IMG/VR virus record: IMGVR_UViG_3300022918_000006
Location: 1-42,213 of that record
From: a virus
DNA length: 42,213 bases
Strand: one strand, 5' to 3'
A program made the position numbers and the translations under genes. A model generated the notes under the pieces. The model was not told the DNA's origin and ran no database searches. It saw only the letters and a program-made list of their open reading frames with translations. Positions 23,681 to 31,499 of the stretch are shown in pieces. Within the stretch, counting starts at the first letter, position 1; each line of letters opens with the position of its first letter.

Positions 23681-24567
23681 ACAATACAGACAAGCTACTC
23701 TCTAAATACCAGAAGAAACCATCAGGTGTCACTATCCACATCAAAGACATTGAACAAGAAATTGATGCAAGCTACAAGAAATGGGGTAAGTTTGATGGCC
23801 TCGCAATGGGTATTGACAGACTCGATCAAATAGTAGGTGGTATGCGTGCAGGAGAAGTTCTGCTTGTTGGTGGCGATCCAAATAACGGAAAGTCTGCACT
23901 CGCGGCAAATGTTGCTGTGAATGTATCTAAGCAGCACAAAGTTCTTTTCCTTACATTGGAGATGCTCGCACCAGCTATCGGTACACGTATGCGCTACATT
24001 AATAACGGATCAGTTGACGGTATGGACATGACTTTCCAATCGAAGAAATCAATTAATTTTACTGATCTTGAACCGATCTTTAAAGAAGCTGTGACAGTCC
24101 AAGGCGCTAAATTTGTAGTGATTGACTATCTACAGTACCTTGGGAGAGGCATGACAAATGAAGAAGTAGCTAAAATGTCCCAGAAGATTAAGAACCTTGC
24201 TCAGGAACACGAGATACCAGTCATGGTTGTTGTTTCACTTAGAAAAGACTCTAAGGGCGGCGGTGTTCGTCGCAAATGGACTGAGATCGAAATGGATGAT
24301 CTTATGGGTGCTGGCGCTATTGCATATGACGCTGATGTAATTATGGTTGTATCTCGCCGTGATGCAGATATGAAATTCGATAATGAAAAAGTATATGTCC
24401 GAGTTATTAAGATCCGTTCGTTCCCTCTTGATTATGACAATAACATTGCAGAGCTTAAGTGGGATAGAACTAAAATCACAGACTTTAGAACGCAAGACTT
24501 TTCCACAGGGATAACAGATGCGCCTATCGCTAATGATGATAGTTTGCTTAAGCTATTTCCTAAATAA
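23677..24567 (+). CDS. Replicative DNA helicase, DnaB/RecA-like ATPase, 296 aa
   Basis: Walker A GGDPNNGKSA has K72, the catalytic-region helix ends in TLEM, and Walker B FVVIDYLQYL has D150. VVVSLRKDSK and DVIMVVSRR fit motifs H3 and H4 of the DnaB C-terminal domain. The protein is only 296 residues and lacks the DnaB N-terminal domain, so it corresponds to a single ATPase domain such as in gp4- or DnaB-type phage helicases. It starts with GTG in a 4-nt overlap. No primase or polymerase gene accompanies it. Confidence 0.85.
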   Translation: MNNTDKLLSKYQKKPSGVTIHIKDIEQEIDASYKKWGKFDGLAMGIDRLDQIVGGMRAGEVLLVGGDPNNGKSALAANVAVNVSKQHKVLFLTLEMLAPAIGTRMRYINNGSVDGMDMTFQSKKSINFTDLEPIFKEAVTVQGAKFVVIDYLQYLGRGMTNEEVAKMSQKIKNLAQEHEIPVMVVVSLRKDSKGGGVRRKWTEIEMDDLMGAGAIAYDADVIMVVSRRDADMKFDNEKVYVRVIKIRSFPLDYDNNIAELKWDRTKITDFRTQDFSTGITDAPIANDDSLLKLFPK

Positions 24568-24570
24568 GCA

Positions 24571-24599
24571 TTGACATAATATCTCGCTTATGTTACATT
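24571..24599 (+). promoter_or_regulatory. Promoter for the H1-like protein operon
   Basis: TTGACA, 17-bp spacer ending CTCGCTTATGT, then TACATT. The start is about 20 nt before the ATG at 24628, with an AAGGAGG ribosome site. Confidence 0.75.
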
Positions 24600-24627
24600 T
24601 AAAACACTAAACATAAGGAGGAAACCA

Positions 24628-24939
24628 ATGGGAATTATCTCATGGCTCAAGAAACGTTTCAAAACAGAACAATCAAAACCACAAACTCGCGTACCGGTTA
24701 TTGACATTTCACATCCTGCACGAACAGTCGCAGTGAAGAGTACGACTGAAGAAGAGGTTGCTGCTGCTAAACGCTCTGCTGCAGCCAAGAAGTCAGCTGC
24801 CACTCGTAAGGTTAACGCTGCAGTAAAAGCTGCTTCAGATGCCGCAGAAGCAGCTAAGAAGACTGTTACAAAGACAGTAGCACCCACAGTTAAGAAAACT
24901 GTGAAGAAAGCTACAACTGCCGTTAAAAAGAGCAAGTAG
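24628..24939 (+). CDS. Histone H1-like basic protein, 103 aa
   Basis: After a 35-residue start the protein is built of Ala/Lys helical repeats (KRSAAAKKSAATRKVNAAVK, then KKTV-type units), as in bacterial H1-like and HU-tail proteins. Such domains bind and compact DNA without sequence preference. It has a strong promoter and AAGGAGG ribosome site, so it is probably abundant. It may coat phage or host DNA during infection. Composition alone supports this. Confidence 0.7.
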   Translation: MGIISWLKKRFKTEQSKPQTRVPVIDISHPARTVAVKSTTEEEVAAAKRSAAAKKSAATRKVNAAVKAASDAAEAAKKTVTKTVAPTVKKTVKKATTAVKKSK

Positions 24940-24941
24940 CT

Positions 24942-25487
24942 ATGGCTGAATTTAAAGTTGGCGACAAAGTCGTTCCAATTAATAAGAACTTTGAAGATGC
25001 TCGATGTTCTACGTATTACGATAATGTAAAACGTGCAGCATACTCTATTATCACATCTGTGACACATGGTGGGACTTACTATTTTGATACTTACGATAAT
25101 GAAGATCAGAAATTTGACTCCTGCTGTGGATGTCTCAGAGACGGTGAAATTGAATACTATAAAGAGGAGACTCAATTGAACACAACACGAAGAACATTTA
25201 GACTCATAAAAGAAACTGCAAGTACTAATAAGGGAGCATTGTTCCAAGAGCGATGTGATGACGGTACGCAACCGTATGACCTTATTACTCCAGAGTTTTC
25301 TAAGTCAGAAGATACTTCGACTCAAAAGGTAGCTATCTTAGATCGTTCATTGGTTGAAGACCAGCCTAAATGGTTTGAAGAAGTATTTGCAACACAGCCC
25401 CCATTCATGAATAAAGCCGAGATTGAAGCGTTCGATGCTTTCAAAAAGTCTCGCACTACAAAAGCTAAAACAACAAAGAAGAATTAA
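24942..25487 (+). CDS. Cys-containing protein, 181 aa
   Basis: Not recognised. Residues 1-90 look beta-rich, beginning FKVGDKVVPINKNFED. CSTYY and FDSCCGCL provide four Cys that might bind metal. The C-terminus is Lys/Thr-rich and helical. It is the second gene of the H1-like operon, 2 nt after the first. Function unknown. Confidence 0.7.
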   Translation: MAEFKVGDKVVPINKNFEDARCSTYYDNVKRAAYSIITSVTHGGTYYFDTYDNEDQKFDSCCGCLRDGEIEYYKEETQLNTTRRTFRLIKETASTNKGALFQERCDDGTQPYDLITPEFSKSEDTSTQKVAILDRSLVEDQPKWFEEVFATQPPFMNKAEIEAFDAFKKSRTTKAKTTKKN

Positions 25488-25490
25488 ACA

Positions 25491-26156
25491 ATGCGAATTA
25501 TCAGTACAGATGAACTACGACGTCTCCGACGCCTAGAAAACCGTGATCTTGATATCCAAAAAATCGAGAAGCGTTATAAAAAAGAGATTGCTAAGATCTA
25601 CGAAGAACACGAAGAAGCGATTGATGATCTCACCGATGACAACGAGCGCGAAGTACACAAGCTGCAACGTCGTGTCGATCAAGCTAATACCATCCGTGAT
25701 CGTGCAGTAGCTGATGCTACCAGTGAACACGCCGACAAACTCAAAGCTTTAAAGTCAGAACACACTAAAACAGTTGAGAATATGGATTCTGAAATCCAAA
25801 CCCTCCAATCAGATGTTACTGCACTTGAAACGAAGGTCAAAAAAGCTGGTGATCTTAAAATCAAAGAACTTGACATTGCTGAACGTGAAGCAGTCCTTAA
25901 ATCTTCTAAAGATCTTAATGACCGTAAAGCCAAAGAGAACGAAGAGTACGCTAAAGAACTACGTGACCTACGTAAAGAGATCGAGTCTGATCAGTACAAT
26001 AAGGGATTCACTGATGGTGTATCAGATACACTCCGTGAAGCTCAAGAAGGTATCAATTCAGGTGTTGACAAAGCTTACAAGCTTGCTGAAACAGCTCTCA
26101 ATAAAGATACAGTAGTTATTACAACTTCAACTCCTCCAGCTCAAAAACAAAAGTAG
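25491..26156 (+). CDS. Long coiled-coil protein, 221 aa
   Basis: Residues about 20-170 are continuous heptad-like helix (KRYKKEIAKIYEEHEEAIDD, then many Lys/Glu/Asp repeats). It should form an extended dimer or trimer. The ribosome site is weak. It follows the previous stop by 3 nt. Phage coiled-coil proteins of this kind have varied roles, and none can be chosen here. Confidence 0.7.
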   Translation: MRIISTDELRRLRRLENRDLDIQKIEKRYKKEIAKIYEEHEEAIDDLTDDNEREVHKLQRRVDQANTIRDRAVADATSEHADKLKALKSEHTKTVENMDSEIQTLQSDVTALETKVKKAGDLKIKELDIAEREAVLKSSKDLNDRKAKENEEYAKELRDLRKEIESDQYNKGFTDGVSDTLREAQEGINSGVDKAYKLAETALNKDTVVITTSTPPAQKQK

Positions 26157-26162
26157 GCTCCT

Positions 26163-26624
26163 ATGAGCTTACCTGCAGAGCACATGACCCCACGTCTTGA
26201 GTCACTGAAAGGTGATCTCAGGGCGCGGGCAGAGAAGATCATTAAAAAGAAGTTTGGTTTAGATAAAACAAAATCATCCAGCGGTTTGAAGTTATCTAGT
26301 ATACAAGACCAAGTTGCCGCGCAACTATACAGCTTTAGAAACTCCGGGGTATCATTCTCCCCCGAACTTCCTGACCCACCAGTTCTTCATATTGATAGAA
26401 TGGTGTTTGATCCTCGTAGTGAAACATTCACAGTAGAGATAACTTGCCTTAAATGTATTGTACGTACAGTTCTAAGGATTGACGCCCTGCATGTTAGGCG
26501 AGGTGCTGGTCACACCGTACTAATTAGTTGCCGTTGTGGTGGGGATAAGTTCTATATTGATGATAATGATTTTGCGAGAGCTTATGAGCGTTCAAGAGGC
26601 TTGGACATCGACTTTCGCTTCTAA
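26163..26624 (+). CDS. Zinc-binding-type protein, 153 aa
   Basis: Not recognised. The first 50 residues are helical, then a beta region contains ITCLKCIV and ISCRCGGD, giving two CxxC-like or CxC pairs that could bind one zinc. It may bind nucleic acid. A promoter -10 for the next gene lies just after its stop. Confidence 0.65.
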   Translation: MSLPAEHMTPRLESLKGDLRARAEKIIKKKFGLDKTKSSSGLKLSSIQDQVAAQLYSFRNSGVSFSPELPDPPVLHIDRMVFDPRSETFTVEITCLKCIVRTVLRIDALHVRRGAGHTVLISCRCGGDKFYIDDNDFARAYERSRGLDIDFRF

Positions 26625-26635
26625 ACAGCTTATGT

Positions 26636-26641
26636 TATAAT
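26636..26641 (+). promoter_or_regulatory. Extended -10 promoter for the NinG gene
   Basis: TGT then TATAAT, 12 nt before the ATG at 26654. The leader is about 5 nt with no ribosome site. Confidence 0.55.
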
Positions 26642-26653
26642 ACACACAAAATA

Positions 26654-27058
26654 ATGAAAACAAAAAAACGACGATCAAGTAGACTCATTGTAAAAGACAG
26701 AGTGCAGAAGTTAGCAAACCGGTATGCTCGTCTTAGAGACACGAAAGAGCTAGGGGGAGCCTTCTGTATCTCTTGCCTTACATGGTGTGAGTTTGATGAA
26801 TTAGACGGTGGACACTTTATTCCTACGACATCTGAAGCCATTCGGTTTGATGAACGTAATATTAACGCACAATGCGTCAAGTGTAACCGTTTTATGGGTG
26901 GTAACGTTCGTCACTATCTTAAGGGCATGATCCGTAAGTATGGACAAGTTGTTGTTGATGAACTTGAATCTAAAGAACGTGAAACTAAGAAATGGTCTGA
27001 AGCAGAACTCCGTGAAATTGAAATTTATTATAAAGAAAAAATAGCAAAGCTACTTTAA
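26654..27058 (+). CDS. NinG/Rap-type recombination protein, 134 aa
   Basis: Matches the phage NinG family by CISCLTWCEF (two Cys), DGGHFIP, and INAQCVKCNRFMGGN (two Cys). These coordinate zinc in an HNH-type fold. NinG (Rap) acts in recombination, promoting processing of branched DNA with the phage recombinase. Length is shorter than lambda NinG but the core is complete. Its -10 lies 12 nt upstream, so the leader is about 5 nt. Confidence 0.85.
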   Translation: MKTKKRRSSRLIVKDRVQKLANRYARLRDTKELGGAFCISCLTWCEFDELDGGHFIPTTSEAIRFDERNINAQCVKCNRFMGGNVRHYLKGMIRKYGQVVVDELESKERETKKWSEAELREIEIYYKEKIAKLL

Positions 27059-27068
27059 GGGGAATCTA

Positions 27069-27320
27069 ATGAGCAAACGCGCAACTGTTAATCAATTACT
27101 CAAAGCAGAACAAATTAATCCACAACAAGCCCAAGTCCTTCAGACACTTCGTAAATCATCACACCCTCTCTCCAATCGTATGCTTTCAGAAGTAACAGAC
27201 CTTCCAATCAACATTATCACCCCACGCTGTTTGCAGCTACGCAAGATGGGTCTAGTGACTGATAAAGGTCGTGAGTATGATAATGTAACAAATCGTACAG
27301 TATGGGTATGGACAGCTTAG
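27069..27320 (+). CDS. Winged-helix transcription factor-like protein, 83 aa
   Basis: Residues about 15-65 show a helix-turn-helix pattern (QVLQTLRKSSHPLSNRMLSE, TPRCLQLRKMGLVTDKG) followed by a wing (YDNVTNRTVWVW), as in MarR-like regulators. It is a plausible phage regulator, possibly of rightward or late transcription. AAGGGGA precedes the ATG. The stop overlaps the start region of the next small gene. Confidence 0.7.
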   Translation: MSKRATVNQLLKAEQINPQQAQVLQTLRKSSHPLSNRMLSEVTDLPINIITPRCLQLRKMGLVTDKGREYDNVTNRTVWVWTA

Positions 27321-27481
27321 TGTCTGATGACACAAAATCAATGATTGTAATGGTGGGTAGGATGATTCTTACCCCCCTTATACTTTTATGGATCACATAC
27401 AATTGGTTACTTGCAGTGTATAGGAATGAATCTATGAGTGTTGAGTTCTTTAATCCTGAGGATATTGACAAATCCGCTTAG
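27302..27481 (+). CDS. Small single-span membrane protein, up to 59 aa
   Basis: The ORF can start at ATG 27302 or 27308, or at GTG 27320, which overlaps the previous stop (TAGTG) and gives 53 aa. It contains a membrane span (VGRMILTPLILLWITYNWLL) near residues 18-37 and an acidic C-terminus. No ribosome site favours one start. Function unknown. Confidence 0.6.
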   Translation: MGMDSLVSDDTKSMIVMVGRMILTPLILLWITYNWLLAVYRNESMSVEFFNPEDIDKSA

Positions 27482-27498
27482 GGCTTTGCCCATGCGTA

Positions 27499-27527
27499 TT
27501 GACAATCTCGCTTAAGTTTGCTATACT
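27499..27527 (+). promoter_or_regulatory. Promoter for the membrane protein/transglycosylase operon
   Basis: TTGACA, 17 bp including CGCTTAAGT, then TATACT preceded by TGC. The 28-nt stretch 27496-27523 is repeated exactly at 28548-28575. A second TTGACA-CGCTTA half-copy lies just upstream at 27465-27480. Confidence 0.8.
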
Positions 27528-27572
27528 CCTTACAGTTGGGAAGAAAACCAACGTTTAAACAAAGGAAAACAT

Positions 27573-27848
27573 ATGAACAAGGGTAAACAAATTTTAACAG
27601 AAGTACATGCAAAAGAAGATAAACGTAAGAAAGAAGCAAAAGCTTTAGTAAAGCCATGGTACATTAATTTTGCTGTTTGGCTAGCTGATGCAATTGCAAT
27701 CGTTGTAGTTTTAGCATTCGCAGTTATCGGTGTTCGTTCACTTGTAAAAGATGCAATTAACCCCGAGTATGCACTTGGAATTGGTATCATTGTCGTCTTC
27801 GCACTCGCTTTCCGCGCAGTCGAAAAGCTTTACAGACACCGTTCTTAG
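27573..27848 (+). CDS. Two-span membrane protein, 91 aa
   Basis: A Lys-rich 30-residue start is followed by two hydrophobic spans at about 33-52 (FAVWLADAIAIVVVLAFAVI) and 65-82 (ALGIGIIVVFALAF). GGAAAAC precedes the ATG. It is co-transcribed with the secreted transglycosylase, so it may be a holin or envelope protein acting with it. That is an inference. Confidence 0.65.
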   Translation: MNKGKQILTEVHAKEDKRKKEAKALVKPWYINFAVWLADAIAIVVVLAFAVIGVRSLVKDAINPEYALGIGIIVVFALAFRAVEKLYRHRS

Positions 27849-27917
27849 TGATAAAATAATAAGATTAACCTTCGAAAGGATATTAGACCCACTTTCCGAA
27901 TCGTCCCAGGGTCGAAG

Positions 27918-28463
27918 ATGAAAAAAATTATACTATTTATGGGATTAGCTGTCATCAGCGCATTAGGACTACTACAAGTAGCTAAAGCAGAACCGACAAT
28001 AAACCCAGTGGTACAGGCAGAAACGGCTCTTGTAGCCCAGAAGCCTGAACCTATAAGCCCTCAACCACAAGTCGAGGCAAAAGAAGTCCCAACAACTCAG
28101 CTTACTGAACCAACTGTTCAGCAGGCTCCTCAACCTGTTGCTGTGACTCCTGCAGGAACACACGACGATTGGCTAGTAGCTGCAGGTATTACTGAGATCT
28201 ATTGGGCAAACGCGCTCATTAGTAAAGAGAACGCGACTTGGGATCCATGTAAGATGAACGGTGGTGCAGTAGACTGTACCTATACTGGTGACAGAGCTTA
28301 TGGTATTCCTCAAGCACTTCCAGGCTCTAAGATGTCCTCTGCTGGCTCCGACTGGCAAACTAACCCAATTACTCAATTAAAGTGGATGAAAAGCTATGTA
28401 GAAGGCAGGTATGGTTCTTTTGAAGCAGCTGTAGGCTTCCACCAACGGAATAACTGGTACTAA
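27918..28463 (+). CDS. Secreted lytic transglycosylase, 181 aa
   Basis: Residues 1-24 are a Sec signal peptide ending in AKA. A Pro/Gln-rich linker follows to about 80. The C-terminal domain has E104 in ISKENATWD and then AYGIPQALPGSKM and FHQRNNWY, the pattern of the transglycosylase SLT/Rpf-like family that cuts peptidoglycan. Two Cys may form a disulfide. Expression in the rightward block with a signal peptide suggests remodelling of the host wall, separate from the late endolysin. A small hairpin (GACCC with GGGTC) precedes the ATG. Confidence 0.85.
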   Translation: MKKIILFMGLAVISALGLLQVAKAEPTINPVVQAETALVAQKPEPISPQPQVEAKEVPTTQLTEPTVQQAPQPVAVTPAGTHDDWLVAAGITEIYWANALISKENATWDPCKMNGGAVDCTYTGDRAYGIPQALPGSKMSSAGSDWQTNPITQLKWMKSYVEGRYGSFEAAVGFHQRNNWY

Positions 28464-28547
28464 ATGGCCGCTTTTACACTAGCCTTTGAATATGATCTTA
28501 CTCTTACTCAGATTAAGAAACGTATCAAAGCACGAACTATTAAATAG
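28464..28547 (+). CDS. Possible 27-aa peptide
   Basis: An ATG directly after the transglycosylase stop opens a 27-residue basic frame with a helix-like end (IKKRIKARTIK), closed by TAG 3 bp before the next promoter. It could be coupled, but at this size chance is possible. Confidence 0.35.
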   Translation: MAAFTLAFEYDLTLTQIKKRIKARTIK

Positions 28548-28550
28548 GTA

Positions 28551-28579
28551 TTGACAATCTCGCTTAAGTTTGCTAGACT
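28551..28579 (+). promoter_or_regulatory. Promoter for the 28.6-kb RNA and RNA-repair genes
   Basis: TTGACA, 17 bp including CGCTTAAGT, then TAGACT preceded by TGC. It lies 3 bp after the preceding ORF and about 400 nt before the RNA ligase start. Confidence 0.8.
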
Positions 28580-28585
28580 TATGAG

Positions 28586-28980
28586 TGAGATGACCGAATA
28601 CAGGCTTGCTCCGGCACCTGAAGGTACATTGTAAGAAGGTGTTTGTTGTGCCTTAAAGACAAACGCAATGGTTGACGAAACAGCTGACTATAACATGCTG
28701 GAGATAGTCTTGAGGGTATGAATAATCCCTCTCTCAAAAGGGACAGTCAGGGGTCGCTCCTCTGGTTGTCCCGCCAAGTTATGATCCTAACCCTCTCCAT
28801 TAAGTACTGTGTTGCTTCAGTCAACTAGGGAACAAGTTAGCGGGAGGGGTTGGTATTATAACCGTACATTTATAGTTTTACCGAGCGTATGCCAGTAGAG
28901 TATGAGACGTTTGCAGGGTATGCAACTACCTAGTCCACATTGGTCGCTCTCGGCAAGATTATAAAACAAAAATAAGGGGG
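28586..28980 (+). ncRNA. Structured RNA or leader before RNA ligase, about 395 nt
   Basis: No ORF fits here. Hairpins include GACTAT/ATAGTC (28686-28709), GAGGG/CCCTC (28712-28731), and GGGACA/TGTCCC (28740-28772) with an inner CAGGGG/CCTCTG stem containing a G-U pair. AACCC and CTCC (28789-28798) pair with GGAG and GGGTT (28843-28851), and CCGAG/CTCGG closes a domain at 28881-28953. The G-U pair favours plus-strand RNA. A T-loop or known RNA class was not recognised. It may be a leader controlling the repair genes or an independent RNA. Confidence 0.55.
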
Positions 28981-28983
28981 AAT

Positions 28984-29931
28984 ATGGGTTTATTCAGAAG
29001 TTATCCTAAGATTATGTCACTTCATAAAGAGGAAGTAGAAGGAATCTTAGACACACCAGTTACAGTACAAGAAAAGGTAGACGGAGCGAATGTATCCATC
29101 TGGATGCGTGATGATGGTTCAATTGCTTATGGTTCACGCACGCGTGAACTTGGAGATGATGACTTCAATGGCTTCGGGACTTATGTTAAAGAACATGAGA
29201 AGCAGTTGCTAGATTGGTTCTCTAAGAATCCTAACTGTCGCCTTTACGGTGAATGGCTTGTTAAGCACACTATCACCTACCCCGACGAAGCTTATAAGAA
29301 GATGTATCTCTATGACATCTATTTAGAAAATGCTGAAATTAACATTGAACAAAATTACGTAAAAGACGCAGCAGAGTTCCTAGGCTTTGAATACCCTAAA
29401 TTATTCTTTGAGGATCAAATCATTACGCTTGAACAACTCACTGAGGTAGTTGGTAAATCATTTATCGGTGTAAATGGTGAAGGCGTAGTAATTAAGAATC
29501 CAACGTATAAGAATAAATGGGGTAATCATGTCTACGCAAAGAAAGTCCACGAGAAATTTAAGGAAAGTAATGCTATCGTTTTTGGTGGGAATAACAAGCA
29601 CTCTGAGTCTTACTGGGAAATGTATGTGGTTAACAAATACGCCACTCTGGGACGTCTTAATAAGATCATTCAGAAGTTCGAACCGGAACTATCAGAAAAA
29701 CTCGACTATAAGCATATACCTGAGATCACAGGACGCGCATATTATGATCTACTCACAGAAGAAATTTGGGAGATTGCAGGTAAGGTGGTATCTTTGGACT
29801 TCAAACGCCTCCGCCACCTGGCTACCCGCAAATTTACCCAGATTTTCAAGGATAAATTAGAGAACACAATAAGTATTGCCGATTTAGGTAAAGAGGAGAA
29901 AGTTGATGTCAGAACAACTAACACAAAGTGA
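28984..29931 (+). CDS. ATP-dependent RNA ligase, Rnl2-like, 315 aa
   Basis: All nucleotidyltransferase motifs are visible: motif I EKVDGAN with the nucleophile K31, RLYGEWL (motif III), GEGVVIK (motif IV) and YAKKV (motif V). It joins RNA ends and, with the kinase-phosphatase downstream, could reseal tRNAs cut in the anticodon loop. The C-terminal part (about 220-315) is helical. AAGGGGG precedes the ATG. It begins the operon that ends with peptidyl-tRNA hydrolase. Confidence 0.9.
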   Translation: MGLFRSYPKIMSLHKEEVEGILDTPVTVQEKVDGANVSIWMRDDGSIAYGSRTRELGDDDFNGFGTYVKEHEKQLLDWFSKNPNCRLYGEWLVKHTITYPDEAYKKMYLYDIYLENAEINIEQNYVKDAAEFLGFEYPKLFFEDQIITLEQLTEVVGKSFIGVNGEGVVIKNPTYKNKWGNHVYAKKVHEKFKESNAIVFGGNNKHSESYWEMYVVNKYATLGRLNKIIQKFEPELSEKLDYKHIPEITGRAYYDLLTEEIWEIAGKVVSLDFKRLRHLATRKFTQIFKDKLENTISIADLGKEEKVDVRTTNTK

Positions 29932-30181
29932 ATTCGTGAGCCGTAGGGCTACTGTAGAGAAAATGCTCCCACCTGAACTGCTTGAGGTTCGTAAAGGTAT
30001 TCTAGAGCGTTTAAACAATGAACAAGATGACCTAGATATGATTAATGATGTTCTAAATGGTTATGGGTATACTGAAGCCATTATCGAACAAACAACTGGT
30101 GTATACGATGCTAAAGACGAGACACTAGGATCTCCTGAACACCCTGAAGATAATAAATGGGACGGCCGTGGACGTGAGTAG
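29906..30181 (+). CDS. Unknown acidic protein, 91 aa
   Basis: Not recognised. I chose ATG 29906, with GAGGAG 7 nt upstream, rather than the TTG just before it. It overlaps the ligase end by 26 nt. Helical and acidic, with an FVSRRATVEKMLPPELLE start. The tight position between ligase and kinase suggests an accessory role in the same module. Confidence 0.6.
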   Translation: MSEQLTQSEFVSRRATVEKMLPPELLEVRKGILERLNNEQDDLDMINDVLNGYGYTEAIIEQTTGVYDAKDETLGSPEHPEDNKWDGRGRE

Positions 30182-30380
30182 AACTAACACTTGGGAAGGC
30201 GGGGATCCTGACGATGTATCAGGCTACCTTGTGGATTACATTCATACCTGGTTAGATAAAAAGAAGCTTCTTGACGTTAATGCTGAAATCTATGAAGAAC
30301 GCATTTACGAAATGGAAGATGATGATAAAGTAGATTTTATAATTAACTGCCTACAGGCAATAAAGGCACAAAATGCTTAA
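30168..30380 (+). CDS. Unknown acidic protein, 70 aa
   Basis: Not recognised. It starts with GTG in a 14-nt overlap with the previous gene and overlaps the kinase-phosphatase gene by 8 nt. It is very acidic and mostly helical (YEERIYEMEDDDKVDFIINC). Function unknown. Confidence 0.6.
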   Translation: MDVSRTNTWEGGDPDDVSGYLVDYIHTWLDKKKLLDVNAEIYEERIYEMEDDDKVDFIINCLQAIKAQNA

Positions 30381-31272
30381 ACTAGTAATGATGAAAGGAC
30401 TTCCCGGAAGCGGCAAGTCTACAATAGCTAAAGCAATGGTTGATGAACTTGACTATGTTCGAACCAATAAAGACGAACTACGTCTAGAACACCCTAATTG
30501 GGACGAAGTTAAGATTGTACATGAAAGAAATCGTCAAGTTCGTACAGCCTTTGATAATAAGAAATCAGTTGTTGTTGATGACACCAACTTTAACCCTGTT
30601 CATAAAAAATACTTACAGAAGTTATGTAAGGACTACGGTGTCCAATTTGAAGAAGTGTTTGTAGATACTCCACTCGAAGAATGTATTAAGCGTGATAACG
30701 CCCGAGCTAATGGTGTGGGGGAAACTGTTATCAAACGTATGTATAGACAATACCTACGTAAGATTGAGACTCCAATCAAACTAGATACAGACGAAGACGC
30801 TTGTATCATTGTTGATATTGATGGAACACTTGCTCATATGACAGAGGAAGGCCGACTCCGATTTGGAAGACAGGCTCCGTACATGTGGAAGAACGTGGGT
30901 GAAGACAAGGCGGACTTAGCTGTCCAAACAACATTAGTTGGTATCCAGTTATTTGGTAAAACGGTCGCGCAGATAATGGAAGCCATAGAGAGAAAAGGGC
31001 GTCTTAAGACAATCTTAATGTCAGGACGCGACGAAGTATGCCGCCCAGAAACTGAAAAGTGGCTTAAAGATAATGGTATCCAGTACGATGAGCTGTTTAT
31101 GCGGCCGCAGGGAGATAATCGTAAAGATAACCTTGTAAAAGAGGAGATCTATGAACGTGAGATCAATGGCAAATACGAAGTACTTCTTGTACTCGACGAT
31201 CGTGATCAAGTTGTAGAAATGTGGCGGAATAAGGGACTTAAGTGTTTCCAAGTAGCTGAAGGTGACTTCTAA
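30373..31272 (+). CDS. Polynucleotide kinase-3' phosphatase, 299 aa
   Basis: The N-terminal kinase has GLPGSGKST (residues 9-17) and VVDDTNFNP. The C-terminal HAD phosphatase has VDIDGTLAHM with D148 and D150 and MSGRDEVCRPETEKWL. This kinase-then-phosphatase order is that of T4 PseT/Pnkp, which heals the 2',3'-cyclic phosphate and 5'-OH ends left by anticodon nucleases before ligation. It lies in the same operon as the RNA ligase, as expected. Confidence 0.9.
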   Translation: MLKLVMMKGLPGSGKSTIAKAMVDELDYVRTNKDELRLEHPNWDEVKIVHERNRQVRTAFDNKKSVVVDDTNFNPVHKKYLQKLCKDYGVQFEEVFVDTPLEECIKRDNARANGVGETVIKRMYRQYLRKIETPIKLDTDEDACIIVDIDGTLAHMTEEGRLRFGRQAPYMWKNVGEDKADLAVQTTLVGIQLFGKTVAQIMEAIERKGRLKTILMSGRDEVCRPETEKWLKDNGIQYDELFMRPQGDNRKDNLVKEEIYEREINGKYEVLLVLDDRDQVVEMWRNKGLKCFQVAEGDF

Positions 31273-31475
31273 TGAAGAACCAATATGCTATCTTAAAATC
31301 AGACGGTACATATTTGTCACATTGGGGTTCGGGTGGCATACGAACCTATACCAGTGTTATTAACGCTGAAAGAGCGGTTGATAATCACTGGAAGAATGTA
31401 AAAGAAAACGGCTACTCTATCGTTGAGTTATCTCCAGTGATAGTTAAGACCATAAGCAGTATTGACAAAACATAA
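31272..31475 (+). CDS. Small protein, 67 aa
   Basis: Not recognised. It starts on the last base of the previous stop. It reads as a compact alpha/beta domain (AILKSDGTYLSHWGSGG, then INAERAVDNHWKNV). A promoter lies just after it. Function unknown. Confidence 0.6.
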   Translation: MKNQYAILKSDGTYLSHWGSGGIRTYTSVINAERAVDNHWKNVKENGYSIVELSPVIVKTISSIDKT

Positions 31476-31490
31476 GCACTATGATAAGCT
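31462..31490 (+). promoter_or_regulatory. Promoter for the nucleotidyltransferase gene
   Basis: TTGACA, 17 bp, then TAAGCT preceded by TGA. The ATG at 31500 is 9 nt after the -10, so the leader is about 2 nt. A TATGAT at shorter spacing is an alternative -10. Confidence 0.5.
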
Positions 31491-31499
31491 GAAAGCAAT

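Noticed and set aside
24588-25271. A 227-aa minus-strand ORF over the H1-like gene
   Set aside because: It is antisense to a well-supported operon with a promoter and strong ribosome site. Its Cys/Ser/Phe/Val-rich sequence is what Lys/Ala codons give in reverse.
28586-28980. Group I intron or split gene
   Set aside because: Flanking ORFs are complete and unrelated, and no recognisable intron core was seen.
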